From Actinomyces sp. oral taxon 414 (GTDB lineage: Bacteria > Actinomycetota > Actinomycetes > Actinomycetales > Actinomycetaceae): a DNA stretch of 64,000 nt. The notes below the pieces were generated by a model. The model did not search any database and was not told where the DNA came from. It saw only the letters and a program-made list of their open reading frames with translations. Below are positions 56,545-64,000 of this stretch, one piece after another; within the stretch, counting starts at the first letter, position 1, and each line of letters opens with the position of its first letter. The position numbers were made by a program, and so were the translations under genes. The stretch spans positions 3,162,001 to 3,226,000 of the forward strand of contig NZ_CP012590.1 of the NCBI RefSeq assembly GCF_001278845.1, in the 5' to 3' direction.

Positions 56545-58105
56545 GGCGGGCGCGTTGTGGTGCTGGTGGGGCTCCTGTGGCGGTTCGGGGCGGGGGCGTG
56601 ATGCTCCTATTGGTGTCAAGTGGTGTGGGTCTGTGGTTGTTGGGTGCTGAGCCATTGGCGGTATGCTGCGGTGAGGGTGGTGTCGGGGCGTGTGCCGCGT
56701 TCGAGTTCGCTGATCCGGGCCGGGTGGGTGTTCAGGTGGTGGGCGGCTTGGGTGAGGGTGAGTCCTCGTTCGTGGCGCAGGCGGCGCAGGTCGTCGGTGC
56801 GGGGTGCGGGTCGGGGGTGGGTCAGCAGGTGCCATGCTTCGCGGGCGATGGCGCGTTTGAGGCAGCGCAGGATCTCTTTGCGGCTCTTGCCCGTGGCGGT
56901 GAGGCGGGCGGCGTAGACCTTGGTGCGCGGGTCGCTGGACAGGCGGACCAGGGCGATCTGGTGCAGCGCCCAGTTGGCCTGTCGGTCGCCGCCGCGGTTG
57001 AGTCGGTGGCGGTTGGTCCTCCCGGAGCTGGCGGGGATCGGGGCGGCGCCGCACAGGGCGGCGAAGGATGCCTCGGAGCGGATTCGGTCGGGGTTGTCGC
57101 CGGCGGTGACGAGCAGGGTGGCGGTGGTGATGACGCCGTAGCCCTTGGTGGCGAGCATCGTCGGGGCGGCGCGGGCGGTCAGTGCGCGCAGCTCGGTGTC
57201 GATGTCGGTGATCTCGTCGGTCAGGATCCGGTGGCGGCGGGCCAGGCGGCGCAGTGTCCGCGTGGTCGTCGATGCGGGGGTGTCGGCGGTCGGTGCGGGG
57301 CGCGTGCGGGCCAGGGCGCCGATGAGCTCCCCGCCGCTGAGACGGGCGAAGCGGGTGCGCACGGCGTCGGGGGCGGTGGTCAGCAGGGCGGTGATCTGCC
57401 GGTGGGCGGCGACGCGGGCCTTCATCGCGCTGCGGCGCTCGACCAGGAGCACCCGGATCTGTTCGCAGGGGCCGGTGCCGGTCTTGGCCACGGGCAGGGC
57501 GTCGGCCTCGGCCAGCGCCCTGCCGGCGGCGGCGTAGGCGTCGATCGGGTCGGACTTGCCGCGGCGGCGCTGGGAGCGCTTGGGACGGATGACCTCGCGG
57601 ATCGGCGCGCCGGCGGCCCTCAGAGCGCGGGCCAGGCCCGCCCCGTAGGAGCCGGTGCCCTCGATGCCGATCATCCGGATGCGCCCGCGGGAGCGGACGA
57701 AGTCGTGCAGCTGGTCGTGGCCCGCCGGGGTCGCGGGGACCTGCATATCGCCCAGCCCTGCGCCGGTCGCCGCGCTGCCGGCCGCGACGTGGTGGGTGTC
57801 CTTGTGGGTGTCGACCCCCGCGACGACCCAGGGCCCGTCGTCGGATCGGTCCCGGGTGCGCGTCCCGGTGGTGTCTGTCATCATGATGATGCGCCTTCCT
57901 CGTGGTGGGCGCGCCGGTCGGGGCCGAGCAGACAGGACGTTGACGGGGCTCTCCAAGCTCGTATCAGGTCATGCAGGGCCTCGACCGGCGCCGGTGTGTC
58001 GCCGGCCGGCCGGGACGCGGACAGATCACGACCAGGGCAGACCCCCGGGGCCGCCAGTCAAATTCCGGGTCACACGCCCCCGCCGGGCAGGCACTTACAT
58101 TCTCC
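56545..58105 (-). mobile_element. IS110-family element (ends approximate)
   Basis: Defined by its transposase (56616-57884) and flanking non-coding segments. IS110 elements lack terminal inverted repeats, so the ends cannot be set by eye. They must lie between the antitoxin stop (56538) and the transposase stop, and between 57884 and about 58108, where another inverted repeat begins. The region 57885-58105 upstream of the transposase is where IS110-group elements encode their guide (bridge) RNA. Confidence 0.55.
56616..57884 (-). CDS. IS110-family transposase with a C-terminal HTH
   Basis: 422 aa from ATG 57884 (AGGAAGG nine bases upstream). The DEDD/RuvC-like N-terminus has VVAGVDTHKDTH, IGIEGTGSYG and GKSDPIDAYAA. 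The C-terminal Tnp_20 region has GDNPDRIRSEASFAALCG and HRLNRGGDRQANWAL with the catalytic Ser region PASSG. Beyond the usual end, residues about 370-417 (LRRLRHERGLTLTQAAHHLN and ISELERGTRPD) form an Xre-like helix-turn-helix, uncommon for this family. Confidence 0.92.
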   Translation of the reverse strand: MMTDTTGTRTRDRSDDGPWVVAGVDTHKDTHHVAAGSAATGAGLGDMQVPATPAGHDQLHDFVRSRGRIRMIGIEGTGSYGAGLARALRAAGAPIREVIRPKRSQRRRGKSDPIDAYAAAGRALAEADALPVAKTGTGPCEQIRVLLVERRSAMKARVAAHRQITALLTTAPDAVRTRFARLSGGELIGALARTRPAPTADTPASTTTRTLRRLARRHRILTDEITDIDTELRALTARAAPTMLATKGYGVITTATLLVTAGDNPDRIRSEASFAALCGAAPIPASSGRTNRHRLNRGGDRQANWALHQIALVRLSSDPRTKVYAARLTATGKSRKEILRCLKRAIAREAWHLLTHPRPAPRTDDLRRLRHERGLTLTQAAHHLNTHPARISELERGTRPDTTLTAAYRQWLSTQQPQTHTT

Positions 58106-58107
58106 AC

Positions 58108-58225
58108 GTCCAAATCTGCCACAAAGGCGCCCCGGGTCGGGATCGGCCGCGAATAAAAGCCAGGAATATCAACGTTTCTCTTCGCGCGCTCCGGCTCGAT
58201 CCGGGTCTTTGTGGCAGATTTGGAC
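58108..58225. repeat. 118-bp element with perfect 19-bp terminal inverted repeats
   Basis: GTCCAAATCTGCCACAAAG (58108-58126) is the exact reverse complement of 58207-58225. The interior is partly self-complementary (CCCGGGTCGGGATCGG against CTCGATCCGGGT) and contains an AT-richer patch (AATAAAAGCCAGGAATATCA). It could be a MITE or part of the neighbouring IS110. Confidence 0.85.
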
Positions 58226-58307
58226 AAACCGGGGCCGCCGCGGGCCCCGGGAGGGGCGTCGAGGGTCGGGCGGTGACCGCGGCGGGCGCTCCAATCAACC
58301 GGGCGAG

Positions 58308-58345
58308 ACCCACGAGAACGTCTGCGGAGGCATGTTCTCGCGGGT
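58308..58345. repeat. Dispersed TCTGC-loop palindrome, copy 3
   Basis: ACCCACGAGAACG, loop TCTGCGGAGGCA, TGTTCTCGCGGGT. It is the inner unit only, followed by CACTCGGCGACTTCG, a decayed outer arm. Confidence 0.8.
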
Positions 58346-58437
58346 CACTCGGCGACTTCGAAGGTCGGAGAGCGATCAGCCCGGCGATCCTGCGGAGCGA
58401 GGTCGGAATCGGGATAGCGGGCGGGACCGGGGCCGGG

Positions 58438-58483
58438 TCATTCCCAGCGGAAGAGCCGGGTCATTCCCAGCGGAAGAGCCGGG
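58438..58483. repeat. 23-bp tandem duplication over the permease stop
   Basis: TCATTCCCAGCGGAAGAGCC... occurs at 58438-58460 and 58461-58483. The inner copy encodes LFRWE and the stop of the permease; the outer copy repeats them after the stop. Confidence 0.95.
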
Positions 58484-59210
58484 CCGCGAGCGCGGCGCAG
58501 ACGATCCCGAAGCCCAGCAGGACCGCGGCCGATCCCCAGTGCGCGCCCCATCCGTCCCCGGCCCACAGGCCCTGGCAGAGGTGGGTCAGCTGGGTCAGCG
58601 GCGAGAAGCGGGCCACCGCGCGCACCCCCTCGGGCAGAACGGCCATGGGCACGGCGGCTCCGGAGGTGAAGATGAGCGGGTACAGCACGATATTGCCGAT
58701 CCCCTGGGCCGCGCCCGGGGTCTGGAAGCGGGAGGCCAGCAGGTAGCCCAGCGCCAGGAAGGCCGCCAGGCCCAGTAGGGTGGCCGCCAGCGCTCCGAGC
58801 AGGGCGCCGGCGGAGGCGGGCCGCACGTTGAAGCCGAGGATGACGACGGCGTACATGGCCGCGATCGAGGCGAAGGTGAGGGTCAGGCGGGAGACGACGT
58901 CGGCCGCCAGGTAGGGGCCGGGGGACAGCGGGGTGGCCCGGAAGCGCCGCAGCACCCCGGCGCTGCGCTGGGCGGCCATGTCCACCGGCACCATAATGGC
59001 TGAGGTGATGGCGATGACGATGCCGGGGAAGGCGGTGAAGTTGGCCTCCAGGAAGCCCCTGCCGCCGAACTGCGGGGCGGGGTCGTTGCCGAAGATGAGG
59101 CCCATGACGATGATGAACACCGGGGCGAAGGCGAGGGAGAAGACGACGGTGACGGGGTCGCGCAGGGTCCGCAGGGCGGTGACCCGGCACAGACGGCGGA
59201 AGGCCTTCAT
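58461..59210 (-). CDS. ABC-2 type exporter permease
   Basis: 249 aa from ATG 59210 (AAGGG seven bases upstream); ATG 59225 is also possible. Six membrane segments (PVTVVFSLAFAPVFIIVMGL, then AFPGIVIAITSAIMVPVDM and others) and the ABC-2 region RRFRATPLSPGPYLAADV. It works with the ATPase gene just upstream, probably exporting a drug, lipid or peptide. Confidence 0.92.
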   Translation of the reverse strand: MKAFRRLCRVTALRTLRDPVTVVFSLAFAPVFIIVMGLIFGNDPAPQFGGRGFLEANFTAFPGIVIAITSAIMVPVDMAAQRSAGVLRRFRATPLSPGPYLAADVVSRLTLTFASIAAMYAVVILGFNVRPASAGALLGALAATLLGLAAFLALGYLLASRFQTPGAAQGIGNIVLYPLIFTSGAAVPMAVLPEGVRAVARFSPLTQLTHLCQGLWAGDGWGAHWGSAAVLLGFGIVCAALAARLFRWE

Positions 59211-59230
59211 GGATGATCCCTTCATGGCTC

Positions 59231-60151
59231 TCAGTCCTCCTCACGCATGGAGCGGCCGGTCAGGGAGAGGAACACGTCCTCCAGGTCGGGGGCGGACACG
59301 CGCACGTCGCTCACGACGACGCCGGTGGCCTCCAGCGCTTCGATGATCCTCTGGGGGAAGCGGGTGTCGGGCGCGTGGAGGCGCACCTGGCAGCCGCGGA
59401 TCCGCAGGTTCGAGACGCCCTCGACGCCGTCGAGCGCCTCGGCGGTCACGGGCTCGGAGGTGCGCAGTTCGACCTCGGCCCCGCCGCCCAGGGAGGCGAC
59501 CAGGTTCGGCACGGTGTCCAGGGCGATGAGGCGGCCGTGGTCGATAATGCCGACGCGGTCGCACAGGGCCTGGGCTTCGTCCATGTCGTGCGTGGTCATG
59601 AGGACCGTGGCGCCGCCCTGGCGGATGGAGCGGACCACGTCCCACATGGCCAGGCGGGCCTGGGGGTCGAGCGCGGTGGTGAGCTCGTCGAGGAAGACGA
59701 GTTCGGGGCGGTTGATCAGGGCCAGGGCGATGAACACGCGCTGGCGTTGGCCGCCGGAGAGCTTGTCGACGTAGGAGTTCTTCTTGGCGGCGATCCCCAG
59801 CTCGGCGAGCAGCGCGTCGCCGTCGAGGGGGGAGTCGTAGAAGGAGGCGAACAGGTCCACGGCCTCGCCGACCTTGATCTTGGGCGGCAGGGCGGCGCTC
59901 TGGAGCTGGACGCCGATGCGGGCGCGCCAGGCGGGCGTGGGGCGGGCGGGGTCGGCGCCCAGGACCCGCAGGGTGCCGCCGCTGGGGGTGCGCAGTCCTT
60001 CCAGGCACTCCAGGAGGGTGGTCTTGCCGGCTCCGTTGGGGCCGATGAGTCCGAGGATCTCCCCGGGGCGGACCTCGAAGGAGACGGAGTCGACGGCGGT
60101 GAGGCTCCCGTAGGTCCTGGTCAGGTTCTCGACGGCGATGGCGGGGTTCAT
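59231..60151 (-). CDS. ABC exporter ATPase (DrrA/CcmA-like)
   Basis: 306 aa from ATG 60151, overlapping the AbrB gene stop. Walker A is [11 protein letters not shown], the Q loop is [10 protein letters not shown], the signature is LSGGQRQRV, Walker B is [13 protein letters not shown] (Leu and Ala replace the usual Pro and Gly of LDEPTTGLD), and the switch is [10 protein letters not shown]-terminal extension of about 80 residues is typical of DrrA-like exporters. Six bases separate it from the permease frame. Confidence 0.93.
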   Translation of the reverse strand: MNPAIAVENLTRTYGSLTAVDSVSFEVRPGEILGLIGPNGAGKTTLLECLEGLRTPSGGTLRVLGADPARPTPAWRARIGVQLQSAALPPKIKVGEAVDLFASFYDSPLDGDALLAELGIAAKKNSYVDKLSGGQRQRVFIALALINRPELVFLDELTTALDPQARLAMWDVVRSIRQGGATVLMTTHDMDEAQALCDRVGIIDHGRLIALDTVPNLVASLGGGAEVELRTSEPVTAEALDGVEGVSNLRIRGCQVRLHAPDTRFPQRIIEALEATGVVVSDVRVSAPDLEDVFLSLTGRSMREED

Positions 60152-60543
60152 GACTGCTCCTGGCGGGTGGGTGCGGAGGCCGCGGGCGGGGCGGCGTTCG
60201 GCGGGGTTGAGGTCGGCCCGGCGCCCGGTGCGCCCGGCGGGGCGGAGGGCGCCGCGGCGCCCGGCGTGTCCGGCGGGGGTCCCATGGGGGCGCTCCCGCC
60301 CAGGGTGGAGCGCACGAGCATGGCGAGCGGGTCGTCCGTGGCGCGCTCCAGCAGGAAGCGCAGGGGAATGAGGGCCAGCCCCTGGGCCGAATCGGTCAGG
60401 ACGACGAGCTGGTCGCCGGGCTCGAGCCCGAGCTGCTTGCGGGCCTGCGCCGGCAGGGCCACCTGTCCGCGCTGACCGACGGTGACGGTCCCGAAGAAGC
60501 CCTTGCCGTCGGGGCCGATATGGGCGGGGTTGCGTGGAGTCAT
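60148..60543 (-). CDS. AbrB/SpoVT-family regulator of the ABC exporter
   Basis: 131 aa. The AbrB fold is residues about 15-65 (FFGTVTVGQRGQVALPAQAR then LGLEPGDQLVVLTDS), followed by a Pro/Ala-rich tail. Its stop overlaps the ATPase start (ATGA), so it leads the operon. A dyad with CATGT words upstream is its probable operator, giving autoregulation of regulator, ATPase and permease. Confidence 0.88.
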   Translation of the reverse strand: MTPRNPAHIGPDGKGFFGTVTVGQRGQVALPAQARKQLGLEPGDQLVVLTDSAQGLALIPLRFLLERATDDPLAMLVRSTLGGSAPMGPPPDTPGAAAPSAPPGAPGAGPTSTPPNAAPPAASAPTRQEQS

Positions 60544-60565
60544 GGCTCACTCCTCCATCGAGTTG

Positions 60566-60589
60566 ACATGTATAGCATGTAAAACATGC
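60566..60589. promoter_or_regulatory. Probable AbrB-type operator
   Basis: ACATGT (60566-60571) is followed by the perfect dyad GCATGT-AAA-ACATGC (60575-60589), which lies 32-46 bp before the AbrB-type gene start. The locally AT-rich minus-strand word TATACA could be its -10 box. Confidence 0.6.
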
Positions 60590-60688
60590 ACGAGAGAATG
60601 ATGCACCCTTCCGTCGCCGCGCGCAAGGGGAGGGCGCGGGCAGGAGCAGGGGAGGGTGCGGGCGTCGTTGACCTCGGGGGCGCCGGGC

Positions 60689-61066
60689 TCAGGGGCGCAC
60701 GATCTCGCCGTCGTCGCTGACCCGGGCGATGGCGATCCCGTGCCGGGGCGCCGTCTCGTACAGTCGGCTCACGAGGTCCCGGGCCCGGGGCCAGCCCACA
60801 GAGATGCACATGTACCGGGGCGCGAAGACGTAGTCGACGATGTACTCGTCAATGCCGGGGCGGGCCCCGCGCGTCGCGTCATCAACGGCGTCGGGCCCGT
60901 TCAGAGCGGGGAAGTACCGGCGGAGCTCGCGGTACAGGGACTGCAGGTCGGGGCTCATCACCGCCGGGTCGTAGCCGGTCCCCAGCACCCCCTCCTCCTC
61001 CCACCAGGCCGGGAAGTCGGCGTCGGAGACGAGGTCGGGATCGAAGACGAGAATGTCGTAACTCAT
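60689..61066 (-). CDS. Unknown small protein
   Basis: 125 aa from ATG 61066 (AGGAG upstream): MSYDILVFDPDLVSDADFPAWW, then ELRRYFPALNG and YIVDYVFAPRYMCISVGWP. Acidic and aromatic-rich, without signal peptide or membrane segment. The start MSYDI-x-VFDP recurs in scattered bacterial unknowns, some near polymorphic toxin genes; no toxin is seen here. Confidence 0.75.
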   Translation of the reverse strand: MSYDILVFDPDLVSDADFPAWWEEEGVLGTGYDPAVMSPDLQSLYRELRRYFPALNGPDAVDDATRGARPGIDEYIVDYVFAPRYMCISVGWPRARDLVSRLYETAPRHGIAIARVSDDGEIVRP

Positions 61067-61206
61067 GGCGGTGTCGCTCCTCGGAGGTCGGACAGCTGCG
61101 GCTGGGACGATGCGGCCGGCGGGCGTCCCGGTCGGGCAGCGCCGTCGGCGCCGTCGGGGCGGTGCGGGTGGCGCCGTCGACGCAGGGCGGGCGGGGCCGG
61201 CTCGGC

Positions 61207-61707
61207 TCAGACGTCGATGCGGCGCAGGAGCTCGGGGCGCGGGAGGGCGCCGCGCAGAACGTAGTCGCGGAAGAAGGGCACGGCCTGCTCGCCAGTGAGG
61301 ACCTCCTCGGGGTGGCACCTCACGGTGCAGGTGGACCCGCCGCCGGCGTCCCAGGACAACTCGGTCCAGGCCCCGGGGTCCCCGACGGGCTCGCGCGCCA
61401 CGGCGTAGTGGGAGTAGCCCTCCTCATCGGTCACCCGCACCTCCAGGACCAGGTCCGTGCAGCGCCCGCCGACCTGCATGTAGGTGGCGCGCGCGGGGTC
61501 GTCGGCGGCGACCTCGGTGATATTGTCGGCCCCCTCGGGCAGGGCCCACACCCCGCAGGAGAAGAAGGTCCGCCCGTCCAGGACCCGCGGGTCGGTGAGG
61601 CGGCGGGCGAGCTCGGCGACGACGGAGTCGGGAGTCTGCTCCCAGTCGAAGCCGTCCGCATGCCCCAGCTCGGCGCCGACCGTCCATGTGGCGAACATCC
61701 TGGTCAT
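61207..61707 (-). CDS. Unknown small protein
   Basis: 166 aa from ATG 61707 (GGGAAG upstream; ATG 61728 is an alternative): MTRMFATWTVGAELGHADGF, then LTDPRVLDGRTFFSCGVWAL and YMQVGGRCTDLVLEVRV. Beta-rich and soluble, acidic. It is in the same orientation as the preceding unknown gene, separated by about 140 bp; both may be acquired immunity-like genes (speculative). Confidence 0.7.
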   Translation of the reverse strand: MTRMFATWTVGAELGHADGFDWEQTPDSVVAELARRLTDPRVLDGRTFFSCGVWALPEGADNITEVAADDPARATYMQVGGRCTDLVLEVRVTDEEGYSHYAVAREPVGDPGAWTELSWDAGGGSTCTVRCHPEEVLTGEQAVPFFRDYVLRGALPRPELLRRIDV

Positions 61708-61856
61708 GCCATTGCACTTCCCATCCACGTACCGTCCGGGCCGGGACGGCGCCGCGACCGGGACGGGCGCCCGACCGCGGATCGTGCGGAGGGCGCGCCG
61801 GCCGTCCCAATGCCCCTAGACTAGCGCCACCCAGTCCTCACCACGCAGGAGCCCAC

Positions 61857-63614
61857 ATGTCATCGTCCGCCGCCTCGCTGCGCTCAGGTCTGACCATCGC
61901 CCTGGGCCGCGCGGCCCGTCTGGCCGCCCGCCTGCGCGGGGGCGGCTCGGGCGGCACCGCCCTGCCGGGCCTGGTCATGGAGAAGACGGATCCCGGCTTC
62001 CTGCGTCGCACCCTCGACCAGCTGCCCCTGGGCGTCGTCGTCGTCTCCGGCACCAACGGCAAGACGACGACGACGAAGATGGTCGTCGAGCTGCTCACCG
62101 CCCAGGGCCTGAAGGTCCTGACCAATAGGACCGGCTCGAACTTCGTGCGCGGGGTCCTGGCCTCCCTGCTCACCGAGGTCGACGCCGTCGGGCGCCTGAA
62201 CCACGACGTCGCCGTCCTCGAGCTCGACGAGGCCCACGCCGTGCGCTTCGTCCGGCGGGTCCGCCCGCGCGCGGCCCTCCTGCTCAACGTCATGCGCGAC
62301 CAGCTCGACCGCTTCGGCGAGATCGACTACACCGCCTCCCTGCTGCACAAGGTCGCCGTGGCCACCACCGACGCCGTGGTCGTCAACGCCGACGACCCGC
62401 GTCTGTCCGGCCCCGCCTTCTTCAAGGGCGTGAGGGCGCGCACCGCCGCCTTCGGGGCCGGGTCGGGTCTGCGCTCCCTGTTCGTCTCCGACGACGACCT
62501 GCGCACCGGCTCCGCCGCGCCCGCCGAGACGCCCGCCGACGGCGCGGCCGATGAGACGGCCGGTGGCGCGGACGTGACCGGCGGCGGCGGCGCGCCCGCC
62601 GACGGCGCGGCGACCACCGACGGCGCCCCGACTGCCGCCGCCGAGACACCTGACGCCCCGGCCGCACCCCCGACCGCCGACGCCCCGGCCGCCGACGCCC
62701 CGACCCCGGCCGACGACGCCCCGGCCGCCGACGCCCCGACCCCGGCCGACGACGCCCCGGCCGCCGACGCCCCAGCAGCCGATGCCCCGGCCCCGGCTGC
62801 GACCCCGCGCGCCTGCCCCGCCCCCCGGGTGGTGCTGGAGTCGCTCCAGGGCCGCGGCGCCGTCGTACGCGTGGACGGGACCGACCACGAGGTGTCCTTC
62901 GCCATCCCGGGCGTCCACAACCAGCTCAACGCCTGCGCCGCCCTGGCCCTGGCCCTGGAGGTCCTGGGCGAGAAGGCCGACGTCGACTCGCTGCTCGCCG
63001 CGCTCGCGCGCGTCCGGGCGGCCTTCGGGCGCGGGGAGGTCCTGACCCTGGACGGCCGGGACGTCGAGCTGTCCCTGGTCAAGAACCCCGCGGGCTTCCG
63101 CATGGGGCTGCTCACCGCCGAGCAGGCCGTGGCCGCGCGCGGGGCCGAGACCGTCATGATCGCCATTAACGACGAGTACGCCGACGGGCGCGACATGTCC
63201 TGGCTGTGGGACGTGGACTTCACCTGCCTGCGCGGCGAGGGCGTCGCGGTGGTCACCGGCGTGCGCGCCTGGGACATGGCGCTGCGACTGCGCTACGACG
63301 AGGTGCCCATCGGCGTCGTCGAACCGGACCTGGGCAAGGCGCTGGCGCTGCTGCGCCGGGCGCCCGACGTCGTGACCGGGGCCGGTGCCAACAAGAGCGC
63401 CGGGGCTAATGCCGGGGCCGGCGAGGAAGCTGCGGCCGCGGACGGTGCCGACAAGAGCGCCGGGGCCAGTGCTGGTGCCGACAAGGACGCTGCGGCTGAG
63501 ACCGGGACCGCGCCCTCGAACCGGCCCATGCGGGTCTTCACCACCTACACGGCGATGCTGGCGCTGCGGGCGCGGCTGGGCGAGCTGACCGAGGTCGAGG
63601 AGGTCATGAAGTGA
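61857..63614 (+). CDS. murT: Lipid II isoglutaminyl synthase subunit MurT
   Basis: 585 aa from ATG 61857 (GCAGGAG upstream). With GatD it amidates D-Glu of lipid II to D-isoglutamine. Mur-ligase ATPase motif VVSGTNGKTTTTKM (residues 63-76), then ELDEAHAVRF, LNVMRDQLDRFGE and HNQLNACAALALA, and MurT C-terminal VKNPAGFRMG. It is about 130-150 residues longer than usual. Residues about 216-323 are Ala/Asp/Pro repeats (APAADAPTPADD type) at the place where the four-cysteine ribbon of MurT is expected; only one Cys is there. A second Ala/Gly/Lys insert is near 505-550. Confidence 0.93.
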   Translation: MSSSAASLRSGLTIALGRAARLAARLRGGGSGGTALPGLVMEKTDPGFLRRTLDQLPLGVVVVSGTNGKTTTTKMVVELLTAQGLKVLTNRTGSNFVRGVLASLLTEVDAVGRLNHDVAVLELDEAHAVRFVRRVRPRAALLLNVMRDQLDRFGEIDYTASLLHKVAVATTDAVVVNADDPRLSGPAFFKGVRARTAAFGAGSGLRSLFVSDDDLRTGSAAPAETPADGAADETAGGADVTGGGGAPADGAATTDGAPTAAAETPDAPAAPPTADAPAADAPTPADDAPAADAPTPADDAPAADAPAADAPAPAATPRACPAPRVVLESLQGRGAVVRVDGTDHEVSFAIPGVHNQLNACAALALALEVLGEKADVDSLLAALARVRAAFGRGEVLTLDGRDVELSLVKNPAGFRMGLLTAEQAVAARGAETVMIAINDEYADGRDMSWLWDVDFTCLRGEGVAVVTGVRAWDMALRLRYDEVPIGVVEPDLGKALALLRRAPDVVTGAGANKSAGANAGAGEEAAAADGADKSAGASAGADKDAAAETGTAPSNRPMRVFTTYTAMLALRARLGELTEVEEVMK

Positions 63615-64000
63615 GCACCGGGGTGACGGTCTACGAGCACACGACGGCGGGCGCGGCCCGCGGGCGGATCCGCCTGCTCCAGCTCTACCCGCGGGACATG
63701 AATATCTACGGGGACTGGGGCAACACCCTGGTCCTCATCCGCCGCGCCCAGTGGGTCGGCTACGACGTCGAACTGACCTCCTACGACCCGGGCGAGGAAC
63801 TGCCGGGAGAAGTGGACCTCGTCGTGGGCGGCGGCGGGCAGGACTCCGGGCAGGAGCGCATTAAGGACGACCTCGTGGCGCGCGGGCCGGAGCTGGTGGC
63901 CCGGGCGTCCGACGGCACCCCCATGCTGGTCATCTGCGGCCTCTACCAGCTCTTCGGGCACCGCTTCATCACGGGCACCGGCGACCAGATCCCCGGGATC
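63611..64000 (+). CDS. gatD: Lipid II isoglutaminyl synthase subunit GatD, cut by the window end
   Basis: At least 130 aa from GTG 63611, overlapping the murT stop (GTGA). It is a class I glutamine amidotransferase that supplies ammonia to MurT. RIRLLQLYPRDMNIYGDWGN and the nucleophile C109 in MLVICGLYQLFGH are typical; VVGGGGQDSGQERI is the oxyanion region. The catalytic His lies beyond the window. Confidence 0.95.
   Translation, partial: MSTGVTVYEHTTAGAARGRIRLLQLYPRDMNIYGDWGNTLVLIRRAQWVGYDVELTSYDPGEELPGEVDLVVGGGGQDSGQERIKDDLVARGPELVARASDGTPMLVICGLYQLFGHRFITGTGDQIPGI

Larger units (their letters stand above)
57885..58460. other. 576-bp gene-free region with IS110 end and foldbacks
   Basis: No gene is seen. 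It holds the presumed IS110 left end, the 118-bp inverted-repeat element (58108-58225), the third TCTGC-loop palindrome (58308-58345) and one copy of a 23-bp duplication at the permease 3' end. Confidence 0.75.

Noticed and set aside
56535..58778. 747-aa plus-strand frame starting at the antitoxin stop, considered as the missing toxin
   Set aside because: It has no PIN motifs and is antisense to the IS110 transposase.

Overview
The window is about 73% G+C by eye and uses codons like a high-GC actinobacterium. WhiB, a GlxR-type Crp, inositol-3-phosphate synthase (mycothiol/phosphatidylinositol precursor), MurT/GatD, a zinc-finger-less topoisomerase I, Ssd/Tad genes and EXLDI proteins all point the same way. 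Together with the permuted GH3 enzyme and the Aer-like PAS pair, an Actinomyces-type member of the Actinomycetaceae is the best guess. The gene order Ssd / HAD-IB phosphatase, epoxide-hydrolase-like protein / nth, crp, DUF4177, whiB, bifunctional PBP, metallophosphoesterase parallels the Rv3660c-Rv3683 region of Mycobacterium tuberculosis, so 26-43.6 kb is conserved actinobacterial backbone.

Layout. 1-5.1 kb: a minus-strand cassette of three surface lipoproteins (an OmpA-like one with NGDGSG repeats, cut by the window edge, and two DUF3060 lipoproteins) around a two-component system; its upstream region carries two 7-4-7 direct-repeat sites that look like response-regulator operators. 6-12 kb: topA and two tandem soluble Aer-like PAS proteins. 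12.4-24.9 kb: an OmpR-type two-component system, a domain-permuted GH3 glycosidase, PAP2 phosphatase, methyltransferase, PH-domain protein, HAD phosphatase and a DHA2 efflux pump. 25-30.9 kb: a nine-unit TPR gene made of 105-bp repeats, a minimal tad locus (ssd-tadA-fused tadBC) and a divergent HAD-IB phosphatase. 30.9-36 kb: degenerate Fic protein, two membrane proteins, AzlCD. 36-43.6 kb: the nth/crp/whiB/ponA backbone. 43.8-46.1 kb: tRNA-Pro(CGG), an IS256-type transposase relic, and lower-GC genes (unknown, GNAT, EXLDI). 46.3-51.6 kb: PAP2-DAGK fusion, TetR + MFS pair whose pump 3' end is hit by an ISAs1-family IS with a perfect 10-bp target duplication. 51.8-58.5 kb: VapBC, ino1 with an ATP-grasp gene, MBL hydrolase, an orphan antitoxin beside an IS110-family element. 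58.5-64 kb: AbrB-ABC exporter operon, two unknown small genes, murT and the start of gatD.

The most unusual signal is between the genes. Several families of long, often perfect inverted repeats occupy gene-free stretches: a 130-bp element present twice at identical length (5425-5554, 22546-22675), a 'TCTGC-loop' palindrome family at three sites, a perfect 35-bp-armed palindrome at 36.1 kb, a motif CCGCATGATTCCGC at three sites, and single foldbacks at 45.5, 51.7 and 58.1 kb. A second theme is in-frame low-complexity insertion into conserved enzymes (TopA, a sensor kinase, MurT, a HAD phosphatase, a metallophosphoesterase); in MurT it sits where the cysteine zinc ribbon is expected.
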